From an uncultured Oscillospiraceae bacterium (lineage in GTDB: Bacteria; Bacillota; Clostridia; Oscillospirales; Acutalibacteraceae), in the NCBI GenBank assembly GCA_900540295.1, contig UQFM01000066.1:1-10090 (forward strand): DNA of 10,090 nucleotides, given 5' to 3'. The notes below the pieces were generated by a model, which was not told the origin of the DNA, searched no databases, and saw only the letters and a list, made by a program, of their open reading frames with translations. A program made the translations under genes and the position numbers. Of this stretch, positions 1 to 5,352 are shown piece after piece (the first letter of the stretch is position 1; each line of letters begins with the position of its first letter).

Positions 1-29
1 GTGGGCTCGGAGATGTGTATAAGAGACAG
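1..29 (+). other. Nextera transposase adapter remnant (non-genomic)
   Basis: These bases match the 3' 29 nt of the Illumina Nextera read-2 adapter. Positions 11-29 are the 19-bp Tn5 mosaic end AGATGTGTATAAGAGACAG. This is untrimmed library sequence, so the genomic sequence begins at base 30 and the contig edge is a read end. Confidence 0.97.
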
Positions 30-87
30 ATACGCATTTAAATATTACCTATATATTTTACTTTTTTTGATAGGGAAAATCAAGAGG

Positions 88-119
88 AAAAACCGCGAAA
101 CAGCAAGATTGGCGGGTTT
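88..119 (-). terminator. Possible intrinsic terminator of the hydrolase gene
   Basis: Read on the minus strand downstream of the hydrolase stop, AAACCCGC (119-112) can pair with GCGGTTT (96-90) across a 15-nt loop, with one bulged base. It runs into a T stretch (complement of 88-92). The loop is long and the stem short, so this is only a candidate. Confidence 0.33.
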
Positions 120-169
120 AACAACTAAACAGAATTTTGTCTGTATGCTTTGTGAAATATGACAATATC

Positions 170-1168
170 TTATTTCTGCATGGCGGAAACATCTGTATTT
201 TCGGCGGTGGGCTGTGTTTCGTCAGAATCTTGCAGTGCTTCTACACGTGCGTCTAACCAGCGAATAACATCTTCTGCAACCTCGTCACGGTTCAATTCAT
301 TCAGAAGTTCATGCCTTGCTTCGGGATACAGCTTCATTACCGTGTTGGTGTGTCCGGTTTTCCGAAGGGTTTCGTAAACCTCTGTTACACCTTTGCCGTA
401 TTCACCGACAGGGTCTTTGTCACCGGCAATCAGCAGAATCTGCAAATGGGCAGGTACGGTTTTGTACCATACCTTTGCAGAAACCTCTTTTAAAACGGAA
501 AACAGTGTTTTGAATCCTGCGGCAGTGAACAGGAACCCGCAGTTCTCATCATGAATATACTTTTCAACCTCTTTTTCATCGCGGGAGAGCCAGTCGAATT
601 TCGTGTTTTTGGCGGTTTTTTTATTGTATGTGCCGAACGCCATGTTGTCTAAGAAAGAAGATCGATGCAGCTTGCCCTCGTGCTTCACGATATAGTCCGC
701 AAGTAAAACACCCATGCCGACTGCGGGGTTCGGACCGCTTGTGCCGCAGAAAACTGCACCGTCTAACTGATGTCCGTATTTTGCGGTATATTTGCGCGAA
801 AGGAAGGAACCCATGCTGTGGCCAAACAGGAATATAGGTGTATTCGGATATTCCTGCCGTGCAATATCGGTCAGCTGTTTCATATCTTCCACCAAACTGT
901 TCGGACCGTCATCACCGAAAAATCCAAGCTCGTCCGCGTTGGCAACGGAACAGCCGTGCCCCAAATGGTCATTGATATAAACGGCGTAGCCGTGACGGCA
1001 AAGCTCCATGGCAAATCGGGCATAGCGGTTGGAATATTCTGCCATGCCGTGTGCAATCTGCACTACGCCCTTGACTGCACCGAAGTCTGTCGGTGCGGCG
1101 CTTTGGGCAAAAATATCGCAAAGCCCCGAGGCGGATTTATATGTAAACTCATTGGTCAGAAATTCCAT
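170..1168 (-). CDS. Alpha/beta hydrolase, monoacylglycerol lipase / serine aminopeptidase S33 type
   Basis: A 332-residue cytoplasmic serine hydrolase without signal peptide or membrane segment. The Hydrolase_4 family layout is clear: HGMAEYS at residues 40-46 (oxyanion region after the first strand), nucleophile elbow GHSMGS with Ser118, acid GDKDPVG with Asp252, and His286 in YPEARHELLNE. Family members cleave monoacylglycerols, lysophospholipids or related esters; the substrate cannot be read from sequence. The last ~20 residues (TQPTAENTD and on) are a polar, probably disordered tail. The ATG start is supported by GGAG (complement of 1177-1180) 8 nt upstream. The reading frame stays open further upstream but contains no ATG, GTG or TTG there. 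The gene stands alone on its strand and is separated from the rest by a tRNA transcribed the other way. Confidence 0.9.
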   Translation of the reverse strand: MEFLTNEFTYKSASGLCDIFAQSAAPTDFGAVKGVVQIAHGMAEYSNRYARFAMELCRHGYAVYINDHLGHGCSVANADELGFFGDDGPNSLVEDMKQLTDIARQEYPNTPIFLFGHSMGSFLSRKYTAKYGHQLDGAVFCGTSGPNPAVGMGVLLADYIVKHEGKLHRSSFLDNMAFGTYNKKTAKNTKFDWLSRDEKEVEKYIHDENCGFLFTAAGFKTLFSVLKEVSAKVWYKTVPAHLQILLIAGDKDPVGEYGKGVTEVYETLRKTGHTNTVMKLYPEARHELLNELNRDEVAEDVIRWLDARVEALQDSDETQPTAENTDVSAMQK

Positions 1169-1532
1169 GTGTATTTCTCCGTTTCTGTTTTTATAGGTGA
1201 TAACTTTATTGACCTCACGAATCTCAAAAGAACCGAAGATTTTAAGAGCTTCGGAGAACGTTGTATCATAGCGTTCGGCGACTTTTCCCGTCTCACACTT
1301 AATATAATATAACAGTATAACACGAATTACGGGAAAAAGGTATACTTTTTAGTGAAAATTGTTTTTTACGCTAATTTTTTTAGGCGAAATTGTGCATTGC
1401 GACGAAAACAGAGGTGCTGTTCTGCGGATTTAATATACCTGCGCCGTGCGAGCTGCAGAAGATTACGACTTGCTGTTTTTTCACCGTGCGGCACAAACGG
1501 CGAAATACAGGAAAAATAATATGAAAAAATAC
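1169..1532. other. Intergenic region between hydrolase (-) and tRNA-Ala (+)
   Basis: About 360 bp without a convincing gene. The part next to the hydrolase (1233-1276) holds two inverted repeats, CCGAAG/CTTCGG at 1233-1238/1249-1254 and GAACG/CGTTC at 1256-1260/1272-1276. They would fold in the hydrolase 5' leader. An AT-rich block at 1300-1320 contains TATACT- and TATATT-like hexamers on the minus strand, but none has a good -35 partner. I see nothing else in 1320-1530. Confidence 0.5.
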
Positions 1533-1561
1533 TTGCACAGCGTGAGGGGATATGCTATAAT
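1533..1561 (+). promoter_or_regulatory. Sigma-A-type promoter of tRNA-Ala
   Basis: TTGCAC (1533-1538) and a perfect TATAAT (1556-1561) are separated by 17 nt, with an extended -10 TGC just before the hexamer. Transcription should start near 1568, giving a leader of about 44 nt before the tRNA. Confidence 0.8.
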
Positions 1562-1571
1562 AACATCCGCA

Positions 1572-1588
1572 CAAAGCAAATTGCTTTG
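1572..1588 (+). repeat. Palindrome in the tRNA leader
   Basis: CAAAGCAA, a central A, then TTGCTTTG: a perfect 8-bp inverted repeat between the promoter and the mature tRNA 5' end. As RNA it could form a hairpin of about 6 bp and may matter for precursor processing. No function can be assigned from sequence. Confidence 0.5.
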
Positions 1589-1611
1589 CATGAAAATCAA
1601 ATTATATTTAC

Positions 1612-1687
1612 GGGGGCGTAGCTCAGCTGGGAGAGCGCCACACTGGCAGTGTGGAGGTCATCGGTTCGATCCCGACCGTCTCCACCA
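1612..1687 (+). tRNA. tRNA-Ala (anticodon GGC)
   Basis: A 76-nt cloverleaf with encoded CCA. Acceptor GGGGGCG pairs with CGTCTCC and includes the G3-U70 wobble that alanyl-tRNA synthetase recognises, plus a G5-U68 wobble. The D stem is GCTC/GAGC. The anticodon stem CCACA/TGTGG encloses loop CTGGCAG, giving anticodon GGC (reads GCC). The T loop TTCGATC is normal, but the outermost T-stem pair (49-65) is an A-C mismatch. From 1629 to 1685 the sequence is repeated exactly at 3163-3219, so this copy may be a tRNA whose 3' part was rebuilt by an integrating element. Confidence 0.97.
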
Positions 1688-1700
1688 GCGGCAAGTGTCG

Positions 1701-1743
1701 CAAACAAAAACGCATTTCACAAAGTGGAATGCGTTTTTGTTTG
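1701..1743 (+). terminator. Intrinsic terminator after tRNA-Ala
   Basis: A 20-bp stem with a single G-T wobble and an AAA loop: left arm 1701-1720, right arm 1724-1743. The T-rich run TTTTTGTTTG is part of the right arm. It should end tRNA transcription cleanly before the toxin promoter. If the tRNA 3' half came with the island, this terminator is island DNA. Confidence 0.85.
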
Positions 1744-1826
1744 TCCGAAAAGATACTTAATACACTATTTCGGCACATTCTTAAGAACAACTTTATTTTT
1801 CAGGTCTTTTTATTTTAAGAAGGTAC

Positions 1827-1840
1827 TTGACAAACGTCAA
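1827..1840. promoter_or_regulatory. Inverted repeat over the -35 element
   Basis: TTGAC-AAAC-GTCAA is a perfect 5-bp inverted repeat that contains the whole -35 hexamer. It could be a second operator for a dimeric repressor, but the arms are short and one is fixed by the promoter consensus, so chance is possible. Confidence 0.35.
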
Positions 1841-1855
1841 ATTTCTCTATACAAT
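1827..1855 (+). promoter_or_regulatory. Consensus promoter of the toxin-immunity operon
   Basis: A perfect -35 TTGACA (1827-1832) and TACAAT (1850-1855), 17 nt apart. Initiation is predicted near 1862, immediately at the LexA-type box that follows. This is a near-consensus promoter and would be strong if not repressed. Confidence 0.85.
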
Positions 1856-1862
1856 ACAAATT

Positions 1863-1876
1863 AGAACATTTGTTCG
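1863..1876. promoter_or_regulatory. LexA/DinR-type SOS box
   Basis: On the minus strand the site reads CGAACAAATGTTCT, matching the Bacillus/Clostridium SOS consensus CGAACRNRYGTTYC at 13 of 14 positions, with perfect GAAC-N4-GTTC half-sites (1864-1875). Scanning the window by eye I found no other GAAC-N4-GTTC. It covers the predicted transcription start, where bound LexA would block initiation, so the operon is predicted to be derepressed by DNA damage. Confidence 0.75.
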
Positions 1877-1899
1877 TTTATATCGTTAGGAGGAATTGA

Positions 1900-2523
1900 A
1901 TGGTAACAAATACCGAAACTTATATTAAAAAAACGATTGTATATTATACAAGTCCTACTATCATTGAAAAAGGACGGCTTGATACTTATGATCCTTTGAC
2001 AATTGAAAGCGTCAATTATAAAAATTGGAAAGCAATTCTTGATTTGCGGACTTGTACAGATTGCCGCTCAAGGCATGGCCAAATTTATTCAATAGATGAA
2101 ATACCTGATGTTCAGCCGCCGTTGCATCCGAACTGCCGTTGTGAAATCAACCCAATGGAATCCATTTTTGCAGGCGAAGCTACAAAAGACGGCGACGCCG
2201 GAGCGGATTTTTGGCTGAAATATTTTGGGAAATTACCCGGATATTATATTTCAAAAGAAGAAGCTATGAATAAAGGATGGCGTCCCGGTAAATCTCCTGC
2301 TAAATTTGCTCCCGGAAAAATGATAACAAAAGGTATCTATTTCAATGAGAACGGACATTTACCTCAGGCAGACGGACGCATTTGGTACGAAGCGGATATA
2401 AATTATTATGAAGGCAAAAGAAACAAGCACAGAGTACTGTGGTCTAATGACGGACTTATATTTGTAACATATGACCACTATGAAACTTTTTATGAGATTA
2501 TAGGAGAAGATTATGCGCAATGA
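1900..2523 (+). CDS. MuF-like tail fused to barnase-family ribonuclease toxin
   Basis: A 207-residue protein in two parts. Residues ~42-85 carry a Cys/His cluster (C52, C55, H59, H76, C79, C81; ending PPLHPNCRC) typical of the C-terminal end of phage Mu gpF-like head proteins and possibly metal binding. Residues ~102-200 are a full barnase-type guanyl-preferring ribonuclease domain. All barnase catalytic or phosphate-binding positions are kept: K119 (barnase K27), R160 (R59), E164 (E73), R174 (R83), R178 (R87) and H193 (H102), within motifs GRIWYEADINY and YDHYETF. It should cleave cellular RNA and be lethal without its inhibitor. There is no signal peptide or membrane segment, and the bulk of a normal MuF domain is missing. 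The start is set by AGGAGG at 1888-1893, 6 nt before ATG. The 3' end overlaps the first barstar gene by 11 nt. Confidence 0.9.
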   Translation: MVTNTETYIKKTIVYYTSPTIIEKGRLDTYDPLTIESVNYKNWKAILDLRTCTDCRSRHGQIYSIDEIPDVQPPLHPNCRCEINPMESIFAGEATKDGDAGADFWLKYFGKLPGYYISKEEAMNKGWRPGKSPAKFAPGKMITKGIYFNENGHLPQADGRIWYEADINYYEGKRNKHRVLWSNDGLIFVTYDHYETFYEIIGEDYAQ

Positions 2524-2824
2524 GAAAACAATTATTTTGGATGTAACTGATTGCAAGTATTTAGGTGAATTGCACGAAAGAATCAGAGTTGCATTTGATT
2601 TTCCTGAATGGTACGGTGCAAACTGGAGTGCCTTTTGGGATTTATTGTGGAGCGAGTGTGATGCTGATGAGGTTTCCGTTCAAGGTGAGCACAGTCTGCC
2701 GAAAGAATTTGACAAGGACATTGCTAAAATGCACGAAATACTATATAGATATCAGCTTGAGAGAGAAGAGGACAGTAAAAAGTATGATGATATCAGACCT
2801 TTTAAATATATAATTAAAAGTTAA
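2513..2824 (+). CDS. Barstar-family ribonuclease inhibitor, copy 1 (immunity protein)
   Basis: A 103-residue acidic cytoplasmic protein of the barstar fold, expected to plug the active site of the upstream ribonuclease. The interaction helix is visible as FPEWYGANWSAFWD (residues 30-43). Against barstar LPEYYGENLDALWD, Asp39 is kept (D43) and Trp38 is kept (W42), but Tyr29 is Trp (W33) and Asp35 is Ser (S39). Loss of the Asp35 equivalent could weaken binding or mark a changed partner. Its ATG lies inside the toxin's last codons, with AGGAG at 2502-2506. This arrangement couples immunity translation to toxin translation. The C-terminal ~20 residues (REEDSKKYDDIRPFKY and on) are longer than in the second copy. 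Confidence 0.88.
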   Translation: MRNEKTIILDVTDCKYLGELHERIRVAFDFPEWYGANWSAFWDLLWSECDADEVSVQGEHSLPKEFDKDIAKMHEILYRYQLEREEDSKKYDDIRPFKYIIKS

Positions 2825-2855
2825 ATCATCAGCATTATCAAACTGTATAGAAATT

Positions 2856-3137
2856 ATGAAGGAAATAATTTTAGATTTAACCGACTGCAAGTATTTAGGT
2901 GAATTGCACGAGAGAATCAGAGTTGCATTCGATTTTCCTGAATGGTACGGTACAAACTGGGATGCCTTTTGGGATTTTTTACGAAGCGAATGCGATGCTG
3001 AAACATTAGAAATTATAGGCAGAGATACACTCCCTAAAGAATTTGATGAACAAATTGAATTGATGAAAAGAGTGCTTGAAATGTTTAAAAATAACTGCAA
3101 AAAATATGATGAAATTTTTGAATATACGATTTCGTGA
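2856..3137 (+). CDS. Barstar-family ribonuclease inhibitor, copy 2 (immunity protein)
   Basis: A 93-residue second barstar, 31 nt after copy 1. Its interaction helix FPEWYGTNWDAFWD (residues 27-40) keeps both barnase-contacting aspartates (D36 and D40, barstar D35 and D39), unlike copy 1. The first halves of the two genes are about 92% identical at DNA level over 104 bp (2540-2643 against 2874-2977, 8 differences by eye). The second halves differ strongly, which suggests tandem duplication plus gene conversion or recombination. I see no good Shine-Dalgarno before ATG 2856, so it is probably translated by re-initiation or at low level. It may be the cognate inhibitor or serve a related toxin from competitors. 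Confidence 0.88.
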   Translation: MKEIILDLTDCKYLGELHERIRVAFDFPEWYGTNWDAFWDFLRSECDAETLEIIGRDTLPKEFDEQIELMKRVLEMFKNNCKKYDEIFEYTIS

Positions 3138-3147
3138 TTAAGGGATG

Positions 3148-3219
3148 TTTACCCGTCGGCTCGGGAGAGCGCCACACTGGCAGTGTGGAGGTCATCGGTT
3201 CGATCCCGACCGTCTCCAC
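3148..3219 (+). pseudogene. tRNA-Ala remnant (3' part identical, 5' part lost)
   Basis: Bases 3163-3219 copy tRNA-Ala(GGC) from the D-loop to the acceptor 3' strand exactly. The preceding CCCGTCGGCTC cannot pair with CGTCTCC to form an acceptor stem, the D loop is about 4 nt short, and the end reads CACT instead of CACCA. It cannot be a working tRNA. It is best read as the distal attachment-site scar (attR) of the island, or as a decayed tandem copy. Confidence 0.85.
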
Positions 3220-3222
3220 TAA

Positions 3223-3253
3223 AAAACCTGCAAGTTTTTGGCTTGCAGGTTTT
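3223..3253 (+). terminator. Intrinsic terminator after the tRNA remnant
   Basis: A perfect 12-bp stem: AAAACCTGCAAG at 3223-3234 pairs with CTTGCAGGTTTT at 3242-3253, with a 7-nt loop. It lies 3 nt after the tRNA fragment, as expected for the original terminator of the chromosomal tRNA-Ala. It would now stop transcripts of the toxin-barstar operon. Confidence 0.8.
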
Positions 3254-3268
3254 AATTATATCCGTACA

Positions 3269-3356
3269 TTTACCCGTCAGGAGTGACCTACGGTGCATGC
3301 CGAGCGGTTTGCAAAGCAAACAAGCAATCGAAGTCTCTGTTAGACCGTCTCCGCCA
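3269..3356 (+). other. tRNA-like remnant ending in a tRNA-Ala acceptor tail
   Basis: GACCGTCTCCGCCA (3343-3356) differs at one base from the last 14 nt of the intact tRNA-Ala. Going upstream there are hairpins roughly where T, anticodon and D arms would sit: GTCT/AGAC (3333-3336/3342-3345), GTTTGC/GCAAAC (3307-3312/3316-3321) and CGG/CCG (3291-3293/3300-3302). GGAG at 3280-3283 could pair with CTCC. From GGAG to CCA is 77 nt. The anticodon loop lacks U33 and the acceptor stem fails after 4 bp, so it is not a functional tRNA. TTTACCCGTC at 3269-3278 also precedes the 57-bp remnant (3148-3157). Confidence 0.45.
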
Positions 3357-3363
3357 TATAATG

Positions 3364-3398
3364 AAAGACTGCGAATACAAGGTTCGCAGTCTTTTTTT
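3364..3398 (+). terminator. Strong intrinsic terminator
   Basis: A perfect 12-bp stem: AAAGACTGCGAA at 3364-3375 pairs with TTCGCAGTCTTT at 3383-3394, with a 7-nt loop and a run of seven T (3392-3398). It follows the CCA-like end at 3356 by 7 nt, in the same way that the other two tRNA-derived segments are each followed by a terminator. Confidence 0.85.
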
Positions 3399-3443
3399 GC
3401 AGTTTACAAGATTGTATCTGTTCAGAAAAACACCTCGGCTTTG

Positions 3444-3470
3444 GCTCTGCATAACAGGCTTATGCAGAGC
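3444..3470 (-). terminator. Hairpin after mtnA, probable terminator
   Basis: A perfect 11-bp stem, GCTCTGCATAA (3444-3454) with TTATGCAGAGC (3460-3470) and a 5-nt loop, begins 3 nt after the mtnA stop. On the minus strand a T run follows only about 13 nt later; on the plus strand GTTTT follows directly. It is a likely end point for the mtaD-pnp-mtnA transcript and may work in both directions. Confidence 0.55.
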
Positions 3471-3473
3471 GTT

Positions 3474-4505
3474 TTAAAAATCCGACGGCTGTAACACGCC
3501 TTTTTCTGTGATGAACGCCGTAATCAGGCTGTGGTCGGTCACGTCAAACGCGGGATTTAAGGTTTGCACACCTTCGGGGAGCATCGGGCGGCGATACCAC
3601 ATTTCGCCGATTTCCGTGCCGTCGCGCTGTTCAATCGGGATTCCAGCACCGCTTGCAAGCGAAAAATCAATCGTGGAATACGGTGCGCAGACGTAAAATG
3701 GGATGCCGTAATGCTTTGCGAGCACCGCTACGCCCGAAGTGCCGATTTTATTTGCCGTGTCGCCGTTTTTCGCCACGCGGTCACAGCCGACCAAGACTGC
3801 ATCGACCAATCGGTTTTTCATAACGTAAGATGCCATATTGTCACAAACGACGGTCACGTCAATGCCCGCCGACTGCAATTCATACGCCGTCAGCCGTGCG
3901 CCCTGCAAAAGCGGGCGGGTTTCGTCGGCATAGACCGAAACAGCGTGTCCCTGTTCTTTGGCAAGATAGACGGGCGCGAGTGCCGTACCGTATTTTACGG
4001 CGGCAAGCCGTCCTGCATTGCAGTGGGTGAGTACGGCGCGACAGTTTTTGAGAAGCGGTGCGCCGAATTGCCCGATGCGGCGGCACACCTCGATATCTTC
4101 CGTGTGCAGTTCCGATGCACGGCGTGTGAGAGCGGCTTTTATCGCCGATACGGATTTATGCCGATTTTCTGTGAAAGTCTTTTGCATTTCGCCGACTGCC
4201 CAAGGCAGATTGACCGCTGTCGGGCGCGCGGATACAAGATACGCGGCGTTCCCCGAGAACTCTTTTTCAAATTCCGAAAGCGTTTCGGCGCGGCTTTCAT
4301 TTGCCAAAACCGCCAGTCCGATTGCTGCCGCCACACCGATGGCGGGCGCGCCGCGCACCTGTAAGCGCGCAATCGCCGTGTAAATTTCTTCCGCAGTGTG
4401 CAACGCTAAAATGACGGTTTCATTCGGCAGTTTGGTTTGGTCAATCAGCCGCAAACGGTTGTTTTCGGTATCAAAATGCACCGTTTCGCCATGCATATCG
4501 TACAT
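3474..4505 (-). CDS. mtnA: S-methyl-5-thioribose-1-phosphate isomerase
   Basis: A 343-residue enzyme converting methylthioribose-1-phosphate to methylthioribulose-1-phosphate in methionine salvage. It belongs to the MtnA / eIF2B-like family and has the expected length. Visible signatures are RGAPAIG (51-57), HCNAG with the catalytic Cys162, DETRPLLQGARLTAYEL (194-210), and GCDRVAKNGDTANKIGT with the catalytic Asp242, followed by PFYVCAPYSTID. These match the Cys/Asp catalytic pair of characterised MtnA. I chose ATG at 4505 because GGAG (complement of 4513-4516) lies 7 nt upstream. A TTG start at 4532 would add nine residues without family support. It lies 34 nt after the phosphorylase that should supply its substrate. 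No mtnB, mtnC or aldolase follows, so the fate of its product is not visible here. Confidence 0.95.
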   Translation of the reverse strand: MYDMHGETVHFDTENNRLRLIDQTKLPNETVILALHTAEEIYTAIARLQVRGAPAIGVAAAIGLAVLANESRAETLSEFEKEFSGNAAYLVSARPTAVNLPWAVGEMQKTFTENRHKSVSAIKAALTRRASELHTEDIEVCRRIGQFGAPLLKNCRAVLTHCNAGRLAAVKYGTALAPVYLAKEQGHAVSVYADETRPLLQGARLTAYELQSAGIDVTVVCDNMASYVMKNRLVDAVLVGCDRVAKNGDTANKIGTSGVAVLAKHYGIPFYVCAPYSTIDFSLASGAGIPIEQRDGTEIGEMWYRRPMLPEGVQTLNPAFDVTDHSLITAFITEKGVLQPSDF

Positions 4506-4539
4506 AAAGCATCTCCATATCGAGTAAAGCAAATTAGCT

Positions 4540-5352
4540 TTACAAATTCTTTATGATTTCGCAAATCAGCTTTTGCATTTCTGCGCCTTTTCTGTGTCCT
4601 GCTTCGAGGACTTCTTCCTCAGTTAAGGGCTGGGGCAGAATGCCCGCCGCCATATTGGAAATCAGCGAAAACGCCAGAACCCGCATCCCGCAATGGTTGG
4701 CGGCAATGACCTCGGGCACGGTGGACATCCCTACCGCGTCTGCACCGAGAGTACGGAACGCACGGATTTCGGCGGGCGTTTCATAACTCGGTCCCGAACA
4801 GGCAAGGTAAACGCCTTTACAAATATCCATCTTTGTTTCTGTGGCGCACTGCTCTGCCAAGGCGCGCAGCTGCGGGTCGTATGCGTAGCTCATATCGGGA
4901 AAACGGCATCCGAACGCGTCATCGTTTTGCCCGACGAGCGGATTTCTGCCCATAAAGTTGATGTGGTCTTCAATCAGCATAATATCGCCGACTGAAAACG
5001 CCGTATTGATGCCGCCTGCCGCATTGGTGAGAATCAAAATTTCCACACCGAGCCGCCGCATGGTGCGAATCGGCAGAAGAATATCCGCCATATTGTGTCC
5101 CTCGTAAAAATGGAGCCGCCCCTGCATACAAATCACTTGCTTGCCCGAAAGCGTGCCTGCCGCGAACCGTCCCTTGTGCCCGGGCGCGGTGGAAACGGGG
5201 AACCCTTCTAAAGCGCTGTACTCCACAAATACGGGATTTTCAATTTTTTCGCCTAAATCACCGAGTCCCGACCCCAACACGATGCCGATTTTCGGAGAAA
5301 AGCCGATTTTTTCCCGTACCTGCTGTGCGTATTCATCTGCGGTTTTACGCAT
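4540..5352 (-). CDS. punA: Purine nucleoside phosphorylase (trimeric PNP/MTAP family)
   Basis: A 270-residue enzyme that splits purine nucleosides with phosphate. It belongs to the trimeric PNP class: GSGLGDLG (27-34) for phosphate, GRLHFYEG with His81, TNAAGG (109-114), GPSYETPAE with Glu191, GADAVGMSTVPEV with Met209, and ISNMAAG with Asn233. Glu and Asn at the base site are those of 6-oxopurine (inosine/guanosine) PNPs; methylthioadenosine phosphorylases carry Ser and Asp instead. Placed between a methylthioadenosine deaminase and mtnA, it is predicted to act on methylthioinosine, giving hypoxanthine and methylthioribose-1-phosphate, perhaps besides ordinary purine salvage. The start codon overlaps the end of mtaD by 8 nt, with GAGGTG (complement of 5360-5365) 7 nt upstream, which indicates translational coupling. 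Confidence 0.93.
   Translation of the reverse strand: MRKTADEYAQQVREKIGFSPKIGIVLGSGLGDLGEKIENPVFVEYSALEGFPVSTAPGHKGRFAAGTLSGKQVICMQGRLHFYEGHNMADILLPIRTMRRLGVEILILTNAAGGINTAFSVGDIMLIEDHINFMGRNPLVGQNDDAFGCRFPDMSYAYDPQLRALAEQCATETKMDICKGVYLACSGPSYETPAEIRAFRTLGADAVGMSTVPEVIAANHCGMRVLAFSLISNMAAGILPQPLTEEEVLEAGHRKGAEMQKLICEIIKNL

Larger units (their letters stand above)
1629..3219. mobile_element. Putative island integrated at tRNA-Ala, flanked by 57-bp direct repeats
   Basis: Bases 1629-1685 (3' part of the intact tRNA) and 3163-3219 are identical over 57 bp, with a period of 1534 bp. Between them lies AT-rich DNA holding a terminator, a SOS-box promoter, a MuF-barnase toxin and two barstar genes. 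An intact tRNA at one end and only a 3' fragment at the other is the classical outcome of tyrosine-recombinase integration into a tRNA gene, with the repeats as attL and attR. No integrase, excisionase or other mobility gene is present, so the element is either a deletion remnant, a passenger mobilised in trans, or the product of recombination between duplicated tRNA genes. Confidence 0.55.

Noticed and set aside
770..1312. Long plus-strand open frame opposite the hydrolase
   Set aside because: It is antisense to a gene with complete catalytic motifs, has no recognisable domain and extends into non-coding DNA.
2741..3100. Minus-strand frame opposite the barstar genes
   Set aside because: It is antisense to two related barstars whose similarity at protein level shows the plus strand is coding.
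1612..3398. Complete prophage or integrative element
   Set aside because: No integrase, repressor, structural or replication gene is present; only toxin and immunity genes lie between the repeats.
3564..4364. 266-codon plus-strand open frame opposite mtnA
   Set aside because: It is an antisense shadow of mtnA; its composition is rich in Cys, Arg and His as expected from the reverse complement, with no domain.
4506..4532. TTG start giving mtnA nine extra residues
   Set aside because: The ATG at 4505 has a well-spaced GGAG and fits the family N-terminus.
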